This document shows, one piece after another, positions 8,769 to 17,427 of a DNA stretch of 64,000 nucleotides. Positions within the stretch are counted from its first letter, which is position 1. Every line of letters begins with the position of its first letter. This DNA is from Methylococcus geothermalis. Lineage in GTDB: Bacteria; Pseudomonadota; Gammaproteobacteria; Methylococcales; Methylococcaceae. A program made the position numbers and the translations under genes. The notes under the pieces are model-generated. The model searched no databases. It saw nothing but the letters and a program-made list of their open reading frames with translations, and had not been told where the DNA came from. The DNA lies in assembly GCF_012769535.1 (NCBI RefSeq), contig NZ_CP046565.1, positions 1,812,501 to 1,876,500 of the forward strand. Reading direction: 5' to 3'.

Positions 8769-8826
8769 TGAACCGCCCCGGCTTTGGTGGAGGCTCCAAC
8801 TCTTGAGAAGATGGAGCCATGAAGAA
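8769..8826. repeat. solo 58-bp end of the IS3-family element
   Basis: These 58 bases are identical, in inverted orientation, to 7658-7715, the right end of the complete IS3-family element. The match runs from the terminal TGAACC through the orfA leader and stops two bases into the third codon (ATG AAG AA). The rest of that copy is gone, and the boundary falls directly against the truncated OrfA of a different IS3-type element. It is the scar of a second, deleted copy. Confidence 0.9.
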
Positions 8827-9063
8827 CTGCCCGATCTTGGCGTGGAGTTCCTTCACGTCTGGCCCGCTCGACTCACTGCGTTCCGCGGCTGTGGCGAACA
8901 CGTCGCTCGCCCGCTCCTGCAACTGGCTCTTCCACTGCGTGATCTGGTTGACGTGAACTTCAAACTGTTCCGCTAACTCCGCCAACGTCTTATCGCCTTT
9001 GAGCGCTGCCAGGGCCACCTTGGCCTTAAAGGCCGCCGAGTGATTTCTTCTCTTTCTCTTCAT
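8827..9063 (-). pseudogene. truncated OrfA of a second IS3-family element
   Basis: About 79 residues from a typical IS3-type OrfA start ('MKRKRRNHSAAFKAKVALAA') with an HTH ('TLAELAEQFEVHVNQITQWK') and a downstream helical stretch ending '...KELHAKIGQ'. At that point the frame runs into the solo end of the other IS3 element and continues with meaningless sequence to 8713. The partner OrfB is absent, so this is a non-functional fragment. Its start codon and N-terminus are intact. Confidence 0.85.
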
Positions 9064-9507
9064 CTCTGTTCTCCGATTTCAGCCCTTCCTAGGGCCGGTG
9101 ATTAGAACAGAAACCTCACCTAAGCGGCTGTCCTATTTTCCGGGGCCGGCTCTGGTAATGCGCATCCAGACGTTTGAGCAAATCGATAAATTCGCGGCTG
9201 CGATGGAGTTATAGTCGGAACTGGTGTATGAGCCAGGGGGGTGATGGCTTGAACGGGTGGCGTACCCTGCTGACAATTCGGTTGTCGAGACTGAAAAGCA
9301 GCATTGAGGTGAGTACGCCATGAGCAAGGTTACGCAGGACGAGGAGAAAAAGGCAACGGAGCTGGGGCTGGGTCTGGAGGATTTGATCCGAAGGGGTCGG
9401 AAATTGTCAAGGTAGTTGTCGCCTCGGTGGTTAAATCTCAAGCGGCTTTTTTGGCCTCGGTTTTCCCCTCTCTTGGATCGCCTGCTTTCGCATCAGTCTG
9501 ATCCGGA
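9064..9507. other. mobile-element debris with IS630-like and IS256-like fragments
   Basis: No intact gene is seen here. On the minus strand, about 9128-9207 reads 'LHRSREFIDLLKRLDAHY', which resembles an internal segment of IS630-family transposases and ends in a stop after a few unrelated residues. On the plus strand, 9320-9415 reads a 31-codon frame resembling the start of IS256-type transposases. The remainder up to the inverted repeat of the IS1380 element shows nothing I can name. Confidence 0.5.
9320..9415 (+). pseudogene. possible IS256-family transposase N-terminal fragment
   Basis: A 31-codon frame with a plausible ribosome binding site (GAGGTGAG) before its ATG. The product, ending '...LGLEDLIRRGRKLSR', resembles the first residues of IS256/mutator-type transposases, where a similar 'LIRRGAR' segment precedes the catalytic domain. 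A stop follows at once and no catalytic domain is present. The similarity is short, so the family assignment is tentative. Confidence 0.4.
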
Positions 9508-11006
9508 TTCAACCCAAATAATCCATTAGCCATTTTTTCCTGATTTTGATGCAAGCTATTGGCGGGCGTATCGGCGTTTGGGCGAGACGGTTTCTAATGG
9601 CGGTCATTAGAGAAATCTTTTGTGGATCATTGGGATAGGTGGTGCTCATGGCGGGTTCTGTGCTACAGGGAGAGGGATTTTCGGTCAGTTTCAGCCACCG
9701 TGAGGTGACGGCCTGGGGTGGTTTGGCGCTGTTCAAGCAGATGCTTGACAGCATGGGATTTCGGGAAGCAGCGGCGCGCTGGGGATTGCCCGAGCCGAAG
9801 TCGAACCGGGGCTATGCGCCGCTGCAACTGATCGAGCAGTTCATCGTCTCGATCTGGTGCGGCGCCTGCCGCTTCGCGCATGCCGAAACGGTGCGCATGG
9901 ACAGCACGCTGGTGCGGCTGTTTGGCTGGGCACGTGCTGCTGGCCACAAGGCCATCATGCGCCTGTTTGGCCGCTTTGACATGCTCACCAACGAACGGGT
10001 GCAGGCCGAGGCCTACCGCTGGTTCTTTGGCAAGATCAGCGCCTTGAAGCAGGTGACGCTCGACGTGGATTCGACGGTCATCACCCGCAACGGCGAGCAG
10101 GAAGGGGCGGCGCGTGGCTACAATCCCAACCGGCACGGTCGGGCCAGCCATCACCCGCTGCTGGCCTTTGTTGCCGAAGCGCGCATGGTGGCCAACTTCT
10201 GGCTGCGGCCGGGCAATGCGCACAGCGCCAACAACATCCTGCCATTTCTCGAATCGACCCTGCACCATCTGGGCGACAAGGCCGTTGGCCTGCTGCGTGC
10301 CGATAGCGGCTTCTTCGACGAGGCCATCCTGTCGGCCCTGGAAGGCAAACGGATTCCCTACATCATCGCAGCCCGGCTGACCCAGCCGCTGCAACGGACG
10401 ATCTATCAGGCCACCGGCTGGTGGGCGCTGGAAACGGGGCTGGAACTGACCGAACTGCGCTACCACGCGGCAGGCTGGCAGAGTGAACGGCGCTTGATCG
10501 TGGTGCGTCAATCGGTCAAGCGCAAAACGGCGCCGGGCAAGACGCTGTCGTTGTTCGCCGACGATCCGGACATTCAGGGCTGGCGCTATGGAGCCTTCGT
10601 GACCACGCTTGATCTGCCGATGGTGGAGGTCTGGCGCACCTATCGGGGACGAGCGGACTGTGAGAACCGGATCAAGGAACTGAAAGCCGACTTCGGACTT
10701 GATGCGTTCAACATGCGCGACTTCTGGGCCACGGAAGCCGCACTGGGCTTTGCCATGCTCGCCTACAACCTGATGAGCCTGTTTCGGCAGGCCGTCTTGC
10801 GCTCCCGGATTCAGCATACGCTGTCCACCCTGCACGGCCTGGTGCTCGCCATCGGTGGCGCGTGGCATCAAGATACCAGCCAGCATCGTTTGATGCTGTC
10901 CGTGCCACGTAAAAAACGCGCCTGGTTCGCCGGCCTCTGGGCCAATGCCTCCGCTCCCCCCTTCATCCCGGGGCTGCAAAATGGCTAATGGACAATTTGG
11001 GTTGAA
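9508..11006 (+). mobile_element. complete IS1380-family insertion sequence
   Basis: About 1.5 kb bounded by inverted repeats of roughly 28 bases: TTCAACCCAAAT...TCCATTAGCCATTTT at 9508-9536 against its complement at 10979-11006, differing at two central positions. The single transposase gene fills most of the element. The exact ends and a target duplication could not be settled by eye; the conserved CCCAAAT may be the true tip. The right end lies about 165 bp upstream of the gamma-glutamyltransferase start and may have replaced its native promoter. Confidence 0.85.
9648..10988 (+). CDS. IS1380-family transposase (DDE group 1)
   Basis: A 446-residue intact transposase. Catalytic acidic residues are visible in 'VTLDVDSTVI' (~residue 143), 'LLRADSGFFDE' (~225) and a Glu region around 'YRGRADCENRIKELKADFGL' (~335), matching the DDE layout of the IS1380 group. 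I prefer the ATG at 9648, which has AGGTGG at a five-base spacing, over the upstream in-frame GTGs. The C-terminus overlaps the start of the right inverted repeat, as is common for compact IS. Confidence 0.9.
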   Translation: MAGSVLQGEGFSVSFSHREVTAWGGLALFKQMLDSMGFREAAARWGLPEPKSNRGYAPLQLIEQFIVSIWCGACRFAHAETVRMDSTLVRLFGWARAAGHKAIMRLFGRFDMLTNERVQAEAYRWFFGKISALKQVTLDVDSTVITRNGEQEGAARGYNPNRHGRASHHPLLAFVAEARMVANFWLRPGNAHSANNILPFLESTLHHLGDKAVGLLRADSGFFDEAILSALEGKRIPYIIAARLTQPLQRTIYQATGWWALETGLELTELRYHAAGWQSERRLIVVRQSVKRKTAPGKTLSLFADDPDIQGWRYGAFVTTLDLPMVEVWRTYRGRADCENRIKELKADFGLDAFNMRDFWATEAALGFAMLAYNLMSLFRQAVLRSRIQHTLSTLHGLVLAIGGAWHQDTSQHRLMLSVPRKKRAWFAGLWANASAPPFIPGLQNG

Positions 11007-11171
11007 AAGAATGCCAGGTGGCGTCGTGATCAGGGAACCGAGTCCCAGCGGCACGAATTGCCTGGCCGGCGTCAATTTGGGGGCAGCCCATGGGAGCGAT
11101 CCTCTTCCCGGCCGTGGGAATTCTCCGGGCGCGGCACGAAAAGCCATGGATACAGCATCCGGGACCGGCTG

Positions 11172-12932
11172 ATGGCGGACCTCGGCGGGAAGGCGCCGTC
11201 CGTAAGGCGCGTTGAATCGATCCGCTACGGGTTGGGGTGGAACCGGCCCGGCTGGCGGCGTGCTGCTGTGGCCTTCTCGAGATGCCTGCTGCTCGCGGCC
11301 GCCGTTTGCGCCGCCCAGGCTTCCGGCGGACCCGGTCATGCCGCCATCGCCAGCGCCCATCCCCTGGCCACGCAGGCCGGGTTCGAAATTCTGGACCAGG
11401 GCGGCAACGCTTTCGATGCGGCGGTCGCGGTATCCGCGGTGCTGGCGGTGGTGGAGCCGCAAAGCTCAGGGATAGGCGGCGGCGGATTCTGGCTGTTGCG
11501 CCGGGCGGCCGACGGCAAGACCGTGATGCTGGACGGGCGGGAGACCGCGCCGCTTGCGGCCCGGCCCGACATGTACCTGGACGCCCGGGGTGAACCCCGC
11601 CCACGCGCTTCGCTGGATGGCGCGCTGTCAGCCGGGATTCCGGGGCTGCCAGCGGCGCTGGTGCGGCTGTCCAAGGACTACGGGCGCCTGCCTCTGGCCC
11701 AATCCCTGACGCCCGCCATCCGCCATGCCGAAAACGGTTTCGCCGTGGGCCGACGCTATGCGCGCGCCGCCAAAGACCGCGAGGCTGCTTTGCGGCAATC
11801 GCCCGCCGCGAGCGCGATTTTCCTCGATCGGGGCACAGCGCCCCAGGCCGGCTTCCGGCTGGTGCAGAAGGATCTGGCCGAAACCCTGCGGCGCATCGCG
11901 AGACAGGAGCATGCCGGATTCTACGGCGGAATGACCGCACGGCTCCTGGTGCAAGGGGTGAGGGACGGCGGCGGCATCTGGCAAGCCGGCGACCTGGCGG
12001 GCTATCGCGTGGTGGAGAGGGCGCCGGTGCGGGGGCGTTATCGCGGCATCCGGATCACCAGCGCGGCTCCTCCGTCCAGCGGCGGCACGGTCTTGCTGGA
12101 AGCCTTGAACATATTGTCCGCCTATGATCTCGACGGTATGGATGCGTTGACGCGCAAGCACCTGGTGATCGAAGCCGAACGCCGCGCTTATCGCGACCGC
12201 GATCTTTACCTGGGCGATCCGGGCTTCGTCCGGATGCCGCTGAGCCGGTTGCTGAGTCCGGATTACGCGGAGGGGCTGCGCGTCGCCATCCGGCCCGACC
12301 GGGCCCTGCCCAGCTCGGCCTTGAGCGCGCCGCAAGCCTCGTCCAGCCAGGGCGACAACACCACCCACTTCTCCCTCATCGACGGGGAGGGGAATCTGGT
12401 CGCCGCCACCTTGAGCATCAACAACAGCTTCGGTTCCGGTTTCGTCCCGCCGGGCACGGGCGTCCTCCTCAACGACGAAATGGACGATTTCGCGACGGCG
12501 CCCGGCAAGCCCAACGCCTATGGGCTGGTCGGCGGGGGCGCGAACGCCATCGCCCCGGGCAAGCGCATGCTGTCGAGCATGTCGCCCACCTTCCTGGAGA
12601 CGCAGGACCGCACCGCCGTGCTCGGGACGCCCGGTGGCAGCCGGATCATCTCCATGGTGCTGCTGGCCGTGCTCGACTTCGCCCAGGGGCATGGGGCGGA
12701 ATCCTGGGTTTCGGCCGGGCGTTTCCATCATCAATACCTGCCCGACGTCGTGGAGTACGAGCCCGGCGGGCTGTCAGAGGAGGACATCCGGGGGTTGGAG
12801 AGCCGAGGGCACACCCTGAAACCGACCGGGTACCGCTATGGCGACATGCACGCGGTCCAGTGGGACCGGGTGCGGAACAGGCTGAGCGCCGCCAGCGATC
12901 CGCGCGGGGAGGGCGCGGCGGCGGTCAAGTGA
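11172..12932 (+). CDS. ggt: gamma-glutamyltransferase
   Basis: A ~586-residue gamma-glutamyltransferase precursor, which hydrolyses glutathione and other gamma-glutamyl compounds or transfers the glutamyl group in the periplasm. A signal peptide ('RCLLLAAAVCAAQASG') precedes the large-subunit region (ATQAGFEILDQGGNAFDAA). The autoprocessing Thr that becomes the small-subunit nucleophile is in 'DNTTHFSLID' (~residue 397), and substrate-binding 'PGTGVLLNDEMDDF' and 'GKRMLSSMSPT' follow. The start is uncertain: the ATG at 11172 leaves a long n-region, and GTG codons nearer the signal peptide are possible. It is convergent with a peptide transporter that could import the released dipeptide. Confidence 0.9.
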   Translation: MADLGGKAPSVRRVESIRYGLGWNRPGWRRAAVAFSRCLLLAAAVCAAQASGGPGHAAIASAHPLATQAGFEILDQGGNAFDAAVAVSAVLAVVEPQSSGIGGGGFWLLRRAADGKTVMLDGRETAPLAARPDMYLDARGEPRPRASLDGALSAGIPGLPAALVRLSKDYGRLPLAQSLTPAIRHAENGFAVGRRYARAAKDREAALRQSPAASAIFLDRGTAPQAGFRLVQKDLAETLRRIARQEHAGFYGGMTARLLVQGVRDGGGIWQAGDLAGYRVVERAPVRGRYRGIRITSAAPPSSGGTVLLEALNILSAYDLDGMDALTRKHLVIEAERRAYRDRDLYLGDPGFVRMPLSRLLSPDYAEGLRVAIRPDRALPSSALSAPQASSSQGDNTTHFSLIDGEGNLVAATLSINNSFGSGFVPPGTGVLLNDEMDDFATAPGKPNAYGLVGGGANAIAPGKRMLSSMSPTFLETQDRTAVLGTPGGSRIISMVLLAVLDFAQGHGAESWVSAGRFHHQYLPDVVEYEPGGLSEEDIRGLESRGHTLKPTGYRYGDMHAVQWDRVRNRLSAASDPRGEGAAAVK

Positions 12933-12956
12933 CGGCAGCCCCAGGCGGCGCGACGA

Positions 12957-12983
12957 TCCCTCTCGCCTCGGGGCGAGGGGGAG
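12957..12983. terminator. inverted repeat between convergent ggt and POT genes
   Basis: A GC-rich palindrome (CCTCTCGCC, short loop, GGCGAGGGG) lies between the stop of the gamma-glutamyltransferase gene and the stop of the convergent transporter. It could terminate transcription from both sides. There is no clear T-tract, so it may instead belong to a family of short intergenic palindromes; similar ones occur near 31838 and 34268. Confidence 0.4.
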
Positions 12984-13028
12984 GGTGAGGGTATCGATAA
13001 GGATTTCATCTTCCACCGTGCCAGAAAA

Positions 13029-14360
13029 TCAATTTTCCGCCTGGAGATGAACTTCCTCCTTGTATCCCCGGCTGTAGCCGAAAAATCCCAGCGCCGTGAC
13101 CAGCATCAGTCCGGTGAAAAACCAGAAGTACCCGGCGCCCGCCAGCCATGCCGCCTGCGAGCGCTCGATCCAGAAATTCACCAGGGCGGTGAACAGGTTC
13201 CCCAGCGCCACGGCGCCGAGATACAGCGCCATGACGAAGGACTTCATGGTCAGCGGCGCCTGGGTGTAGGCGAACTCCAGCGAGGTGATGGACACCATGA
13301 CCTCGGCCGAGGTCAGCAGCAGGTAAGCCAGCAGTTGCCAGCCGATGGCGGGTTTCAATCCTGCGTCGATTTTCGTCTGTATCCAGGCGGCGAGGGCGAA
13401 GGCCAGCACGGTGAACGACAGGCCCAGCGCGATCTTGTTCAGCGCGGTCATCGGTGCGATGCGTCCCAGCGCCGGGTACAGCAGGCGGTAGAACAGGGGC
13501 GTGAGCAGCACGATCAGCAAGGGATTGGCCGCCTGGATCTGCGAGGGCAGGATCTCGTGCCCGAACAGCACGCGGTCCATGCGCTGGGATTGCAGCACCC
13601 AGGACGAGCCGGTCTGGTCGAACAGCGCCCAGAACATGGTGATGAAGAGAAACACGCCGATCAGCCGGCCCAGTCCGCGCAAGCCCTCGCCGCTCAATGC
13701 CTCCCTGACGAAGCGCATGCCCCCGGGCGGGATGTGCACGAAACGGTGGCGCCCCGACCAGAAAACGATCGTCGCCGTCAGCATCAGGAGGCCGGGCACG
13801 GCAAAGGCGACGGCCGCGCCGTGGTGCTCCAGCAGCCAGGGAATCAACAGCATGGATACGAACGCGCCCAGGTTGATGGAGAGGTAGAACCAGCCGTAGA
13901 CCTTGCTCAGCAAATGCCGGTTGGACTGCCCGAACTGATCGCCCACGTGCGCCGAAACGCAGGGCTTGATGCCGCCGGCCCCCAGTGCGATCAGCGACTG
14001 GCCCAGCATTAGGCCCATCCGGGTGTCGTCCAGGGCCAGGGCGAAGTGCCCGAGGCAATAGACCAGCGAGAGGGCGATGATGGTGCGGTACTTGCCCAGC
14101 ACGCCGTCGGCCAACAGGGCGCCGAGGAACGGCGTGAAATAGGTGAGCGACACGAACAAATGGAAATAGCCCTTCGCCTCGCTTTCCGGCATGGGCGCCG
14201 GGTTGCCCGCCGCGTCCACCAGATAGCGGGTCATGAACACCACCAGGATCGCCCGCATCCCATAGTAGCTGAAGCGCTCGGCCAGCTCGTTGCCGACGAT
14301 GAAGGGAATGCCGGGCGGGAGTTCGGTGGAGGCAAGCGGCGCGGTGCGGTAACGGCTCAT
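13029..14360 (-). CDS. proton-dependent oligopeptide transporter (POT/PTR family)
   Basis: A 443-residue inner-membrane major-facilitator protein with about 12 or more hydrophobic segments. The POT signature ExxERFxYYG is present as 'ELAERFSYYGMRAIL' (~residue 25), followed by the conserved 'PFLGALLADGVLGKYRTI' loop. Family members import di- and tripeptides with protons. The ATG at 14360 matches the usual N-terminus; the open frame continues upstream without coding character. Facing the gamma-glutamyltransferase gene, it could take up Cys-Gly made from glutathione, although the opposite orientation means they are not one operon. Confidence 0.88.
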   Translation of the reverse strand: MSRYRTAPLASTELPPGIPFIVGNELAERFSYYGMRAILVVFMTRYLVDAAGNPAPMPESEAKGYFHLFVSLTYFTPFLGALLADGVLGKYRTIIALSLVYCLGHFALALDDTRMGLMLGQSLIALGAGGIKPCVSAHVGDQFGQSNRHLLSKVYGWFYLSINLGAFVSMLLIPWLLEHHGAAVAFAVPGLLMLTATIVFWSGRHRFVHIPPGGMRFVREALSGEGLRGLGRLIGVFLFITMFWALFDQTGSSWVLQSQRMDRVLFGHEILPSQIQAANPLLIVLLTPLFYRLLYPALGRIAPMTALNKIALGLSFTVLAFALAAWIQTKIDAGLKPAIGWQLLAYLLLTSAEVMVSITSLEFAYTQAPLTMKSFVMALYLGAVALGNLFTALVNFWIERSQAAWLAGAGYFWFFTGLMLVTALGFFGYSRGYKEEVHLQAEN

Positions 14361-14550
14361 GGGTTTTCGGGCGGGGATTAGTGGCAGCAAGACGGCCGGA
14401 GGGCGCATGGTAAACGGAACGTGGCGGTCGAATCTAATGCGAAGCGAAGGAGTCGGCAAAAAAGCCCGAAGGGTCGCCAAAGCGCTCCGCTCCGGCAAAG
14501 ACCGCCTGTAAAATCGCTCGCCAATCCTGATCGACCGAAGCGGCGGACTC

Positions 14551-16167
14551 ATGTGGATTCAAGATCGAGAGACGAGAGGCGGCGTAATTTCCGCATTGCG
14601 CGACGGGCTCATACGCTCGCTGGTTCCGCTACTGCTGATCGCCGGTTCGCCAGGCCCGGCGGCGGCGTGGCCCAAGGACCTGTCCAATCCGGCCGCGGAC
14701 AAGGGCGACCTGATTCTTCCCATGCCTTGCGGCGGCGCCATGGCCTTCCGCAAGGTGCTGATTCCCAACCAGGGGCCGCTCAACGATTACGGCATCGTCG
14801 TGGGCGGGGACGATGCGGACCACGCCTACGCCGAGCACCCGCGGCCGGCCCAGATCGCCGGGAGCTTCGATCAGGACGCCAAGACCCGCTACTACCTCAT
14901 CGGCAAATACGAGGTGAACCGCGCCCAGTACGCCGCTCTGGGCTCGCAATGCCAGCCTCCGGCTGACGATCAGCGGCTGCCGCAGAACAACGTCACCTGG
15001 CTGGAGGCGATGGCGTTCGCCGACCGCTACACCCAATGGCTGCTGAAAAACGCCGCCGACAAGCTGCCGAAGGATGGCCAGCAGCCCGGCTTCTTGCGCC
15101 TGCCGACCGAGGTGGAATGGGAATTCGCCGCCCGTGGCGGTCTCGCCGTGCCGGTCGCGCAGTTCCGGGAGCGGACGTTTCCGATGGAGGATGACATGGT
15201 GCGCTACGTCTGGTTCGAAGGCACCGAATCGGCCAACGGCAAACCCCAGCCCATCGGCATGCTCAAGCCGAATCCGCTGGGTCTGCATGACATCCTCGGC
15301 AACGTGGACGAAATGGTCTTCGAACCCTACCGCTTGAACCGACTCGACCGGCTCCACGGTCAGGCCGGCGGCTTCGTGGTGCGCGGCGGCAACTACTTCA
15401 CCCCGCAGGCCGAGGTGCGTACCGCCCAGCGCATCGAGGTGCCGTTCTACGTCAAAGGCGAGCCGCGGCGGGCCGAGACCACGGGATTCCGGCTGGTCAT
15501 GACGGCGCCGGTGGAATCCTCCCGCGAAAAGCTCAAGTCGCTGCGGGAGGGCTGGAACAAACTGGGCTCGGCGGCGATCGCGGCGGAAGCCTCGCCGGGC
15601 CAGCCCCAGTCCATCGATGCCAAGGCGCTGGACGACCCGGTCGCTGAGCTGGGGGTGATCTCGGACGCGGCGCAGGATGCCAACATGAAGAACCGGCTCA
15701 GGAACGTCCAGAACCGGCTCAAAATGACCATCCAGGAACGCGACGACCAGCGCAAGCTGGCGGCCAAGGCGGCATTGCGTCTGGGGGCTTTCCTCTGCCA
15801 GAAGATGGGGGCAGACGGGAAATGGGTCGATGCCGCGGAAACCCTCCTCAAGCAGCGGGAGGCGGCGTTCGGTGCGGACGACCCGGGCGTCAAGTCCCGC
15901 CGCGACCAGTTGAAGGGCGATCGTGCTGCCCTGACGGAAAATCTCTTGTACTATTCCGAAACGATCCTGGGCGCCGCGGCGATCTACGACGGACCGGTGC
16001 TGGGCGAACAGTTCGAGGTCCTGAAAACCGAGCTGGAATTGAAAAACTACCAGGCCTTGCTCGGCTACGCCGATACCTATTACCGGCAGTTGATGGCGTA
16101 TCGCGGGAATCCGGCGGTCAGGCAGAATGCCTGGCTTAACGACTGCAAGGCGCTGAACAAGAAATAG
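14551..16167 (+). CDS. secreted SUMF1 / formylglycine-generating-enzyme-like protein
   Basis: A 538-residue exported protein. A signal sequence ('LVPLLLIAGSPGPAAA', cleavage near residue 40) is followed by an FGE-sulfatase (SUMF1) domain, ~residues 60-325, with the family landmarks 'YEVNRAQYAAL', 'NNVTWLEAMAFADRY', 'LRLPTEVEWEFAARGG', 'GLHDILGNVDEMV', 'VVRGGNYF' and 'ETTGFRLV'. The active-site cysteine pair of true sulfatase-activating enzymes is not apparent, so this is probably a binding or structural variant. A ~200-residue helical region of unknown role follows. It heads a four-gene run of envelope proteins spaced by 11 bases or less, so it most likely works with them in the periplasm. 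Confidence 0.8.
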   Translation: MWIQDRETRGGVISALRDGLIRSLVPLLLIAGSPGPAAAWPKDLSNPAADKGDLILPMPCGGAMAFRKVLIPNQGPLNDYGIVVGGDDADHAYAEHPRPAQIAGSFDQDAKTRYYLIGKYEVNRAQYAALGSQCQPPADDQRLPQNNVTWLEAMAFADRYTQWLLKNAADKLPKDGQQPGFLRLPTEVEWEFAARGGLAVPVAQFRERTFPMEDDMVRYVWFEGTESANGKPQPIGMLKPNPLGLHDILGNVDEMVFEPYRLNRLDRLHGQAGGFVVRGGNYFTPQAEVRTAQRIEVPFYVKGEPRRAETTGFRLVMTAPVESSREKLKSLREGWNKLGSAAIAAEASPGQPQSIDAKALDDPVAELGVISDAAQDANMKNRLRNVQNRLKMTIQERDDQRKLAAKAALRLGAFLCQKMGADGKWVDAAETLLKQREAAFGADDPGVKSRRDQLKGDRAALTENLLYYSETILGAAAIYDGPVLGEQFEVLKTELELKNYQALLGYADTYYRQLMAYRGNPAVRQNAWLNDCKALNKK

Positions 16168-16178
16168 GCGGGTATGGA

Positions 16179-16928
16179 TTGAACGTTCTGAACCATTCGA
16201 ACAGGGTCGATACGCCTCCCCGGCCTCCGGGACGGCGGCGTCTCATCGCCGGGGCGCTGATCCCGGCGCTGCTCGTCTCCGGCTGCGCCAGCACCGGCGG
16301 CTACCGTCAGTCCTATGCGAGTTCCAGCCAGGCGCGCCTGGCCCAGCTTTCCGAAGCCTACAACCAGACGCTGGCGGAAGGCTGCGTCACCGGGGCCGCG
16401 GTCGGCGGCCTGGCCGGCGGCCTGATCGGCAGAGACTGGAAAGGCGCGGTGGCCGGCCTGCTCGCGGGCGCCGCCTTGGGCTGTGCCGCGGGAAGTTACA
16501 TGGGCAACCTGCAGAACAGCTATGCCCGCGAAGAAGACCGGCTGAATGCGGTGATCATCGACATCCGCCGCGACAACCAGTCTCTCGCCGAGTTGATTCC
16601 CGTCGCCCAGCGGGTCGTCGAGGACAACAAGGCGCGGGTCGCGGAGCTGAACAAAGCCATCGCTTCGGGGCGGATGACCCGCGCGCAGGCCGCCGGCCAG
16701 CTTGCCGATCTCGATGCGAGCCGGTCCCAATTGCAGGCGACGCTGGGCAGCGCCAAGAAGCGCCTGGCCGAGCAGCATGCGGCGATCGCGATGAACACGC
16801 GCAACGCCAATCCCCAATTGGCGAACATCGCGCACGAGGAGCTGGCGCGAAAGGAACAGCAGGTCCAGGCGCTCGAATCGGAACTGAATACGCTCACCCA
16901 ACTGCGGAGTGTGGACCGTGTCGGCTAG
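16179..16928 (+). CDS. glycine-zipper lipoprotein with coiled coil
   Basis: A 249-residue putative lipoprotein: lipobox 'LVSGCAS' near residue 33, a glycine-zipper hydrophobic segment ('GAAVGGLAGGLIGRDWKGAVAG' region, ~70-105), then a long charged helix likely to form a coiled coil (~115-245). Glycine-zipper segments of this kind insert in membranes. The start is a TTG at 16179, 11 bases after the stop of the upstream gene; no ATG lies in a suitable place. It is the second gene of the four-gene envelope operon and its end overlaps the third. Confidence 0.65.
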   Translation: MNVLNHSNRVDTPPRPPGRRRLIAGALIPALLVSGCASTGGYRQSYASSSQARLAQLSEAYNQTLAEGCVTGAAVGGLAGGLIGRDWKGAVAGLLAGAALGCAAGSYMGNLQNSYAREEDRLNAVIIDIRRDNQSLAELIPVAQRVVEDNKARVAELNKAIASGRMTRAQAAGQLADLDASRSQLQATLGSAKKRLAEQHAAIAMNTRNANPQLANIAHEELARKEQQVQALESELNTLTQLRSVDRVG

Positions 16929-17427
16929 ACGCCTCCCGTTTCCCCGCCCAGCGATCGTTCTGCCGGCGGCGCTCGCCATCCTGGCCACCGGCTGCGCCAC
17001 CACCGACTGCGATCCCGGCCGCGGCGGCTTCTTTCGCGGCATCGGCTGTTCGGCGAGCGGCAGCTACGGTCAGAGGCAGCAGCAGATGCAGTCCACCATC
17101 AGCCGGGAGCAGCAGACCCAGGCCGGCTTGCGGAGCGAGTACGCGCAGGCGAACCAGGCCGCCATCGAAACGGACGCCCAGCGGCAAGCCGCCGAAAAAC
17201 AATATGCGGATCTGCAGGGCGACATCGATGCCCTGAACGCCCGATTGGCTCGGTCCAAATCGAAGAAAAAGGATCTGAGCCGCGAGATCAAGAGCGTCCA
17301 GAATCAGCTCGATCTGCTCAAGGCGGATACGATGTCGCCCCGGGCCGAACTCGACAAGCGGCGCGCCGAGCTGGACCGGCGATTGAAGGAACTGGAGCGG
17401 GAAGTCGATCTGGCGCGTGGCAAATGA
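16909..17427 (+). CDS. small coiled-coil lipoprotein
   Basis: A ~170-residue protein with lipobox 'ILATGCAT' (Cys near residue 28) and a predicted coiled coil over most of the mature part, rich in Gln, Ala, Lys and Glu ('LKELEREVDLARGK' at the end). The start is GTG at 16909 or GTG at 16918, both within the preceding gene, giving a 11-20 base overlap and suggesting translational coupling. No known domain is recognised. Its size and design suggest a periplasmic spacer or partner of the other proteins in this operon. Confidence 0.65.
   Translation: MWTVSARRLPFPRPAIVLPAALAILATGCATTDCDPGRGGFFRGIGCSASGSYGQRQQQMQSTISREQQTQAGLRSEYAQANQAAIETDAQRQAAEKQYADLQGDIDALNARLARSKSKKKDLSREIKSVQNQLDLLKADTMSPRAELDKRRAELDRRLKELEREVDLARGK

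Noticed and set aside
8713-8826. C-terminal tail of the OrfA fragment as real protein
   Set aside because: These residues translate the terminal repeat of another IS in reverse and are not part of any OrfA family.
9663-11462. 599-codon minus-strand frame across the IS1380 element
   Set aside because: It is opposite the transposase, crosses the IS boundary into ggt and has no recognisable domain.
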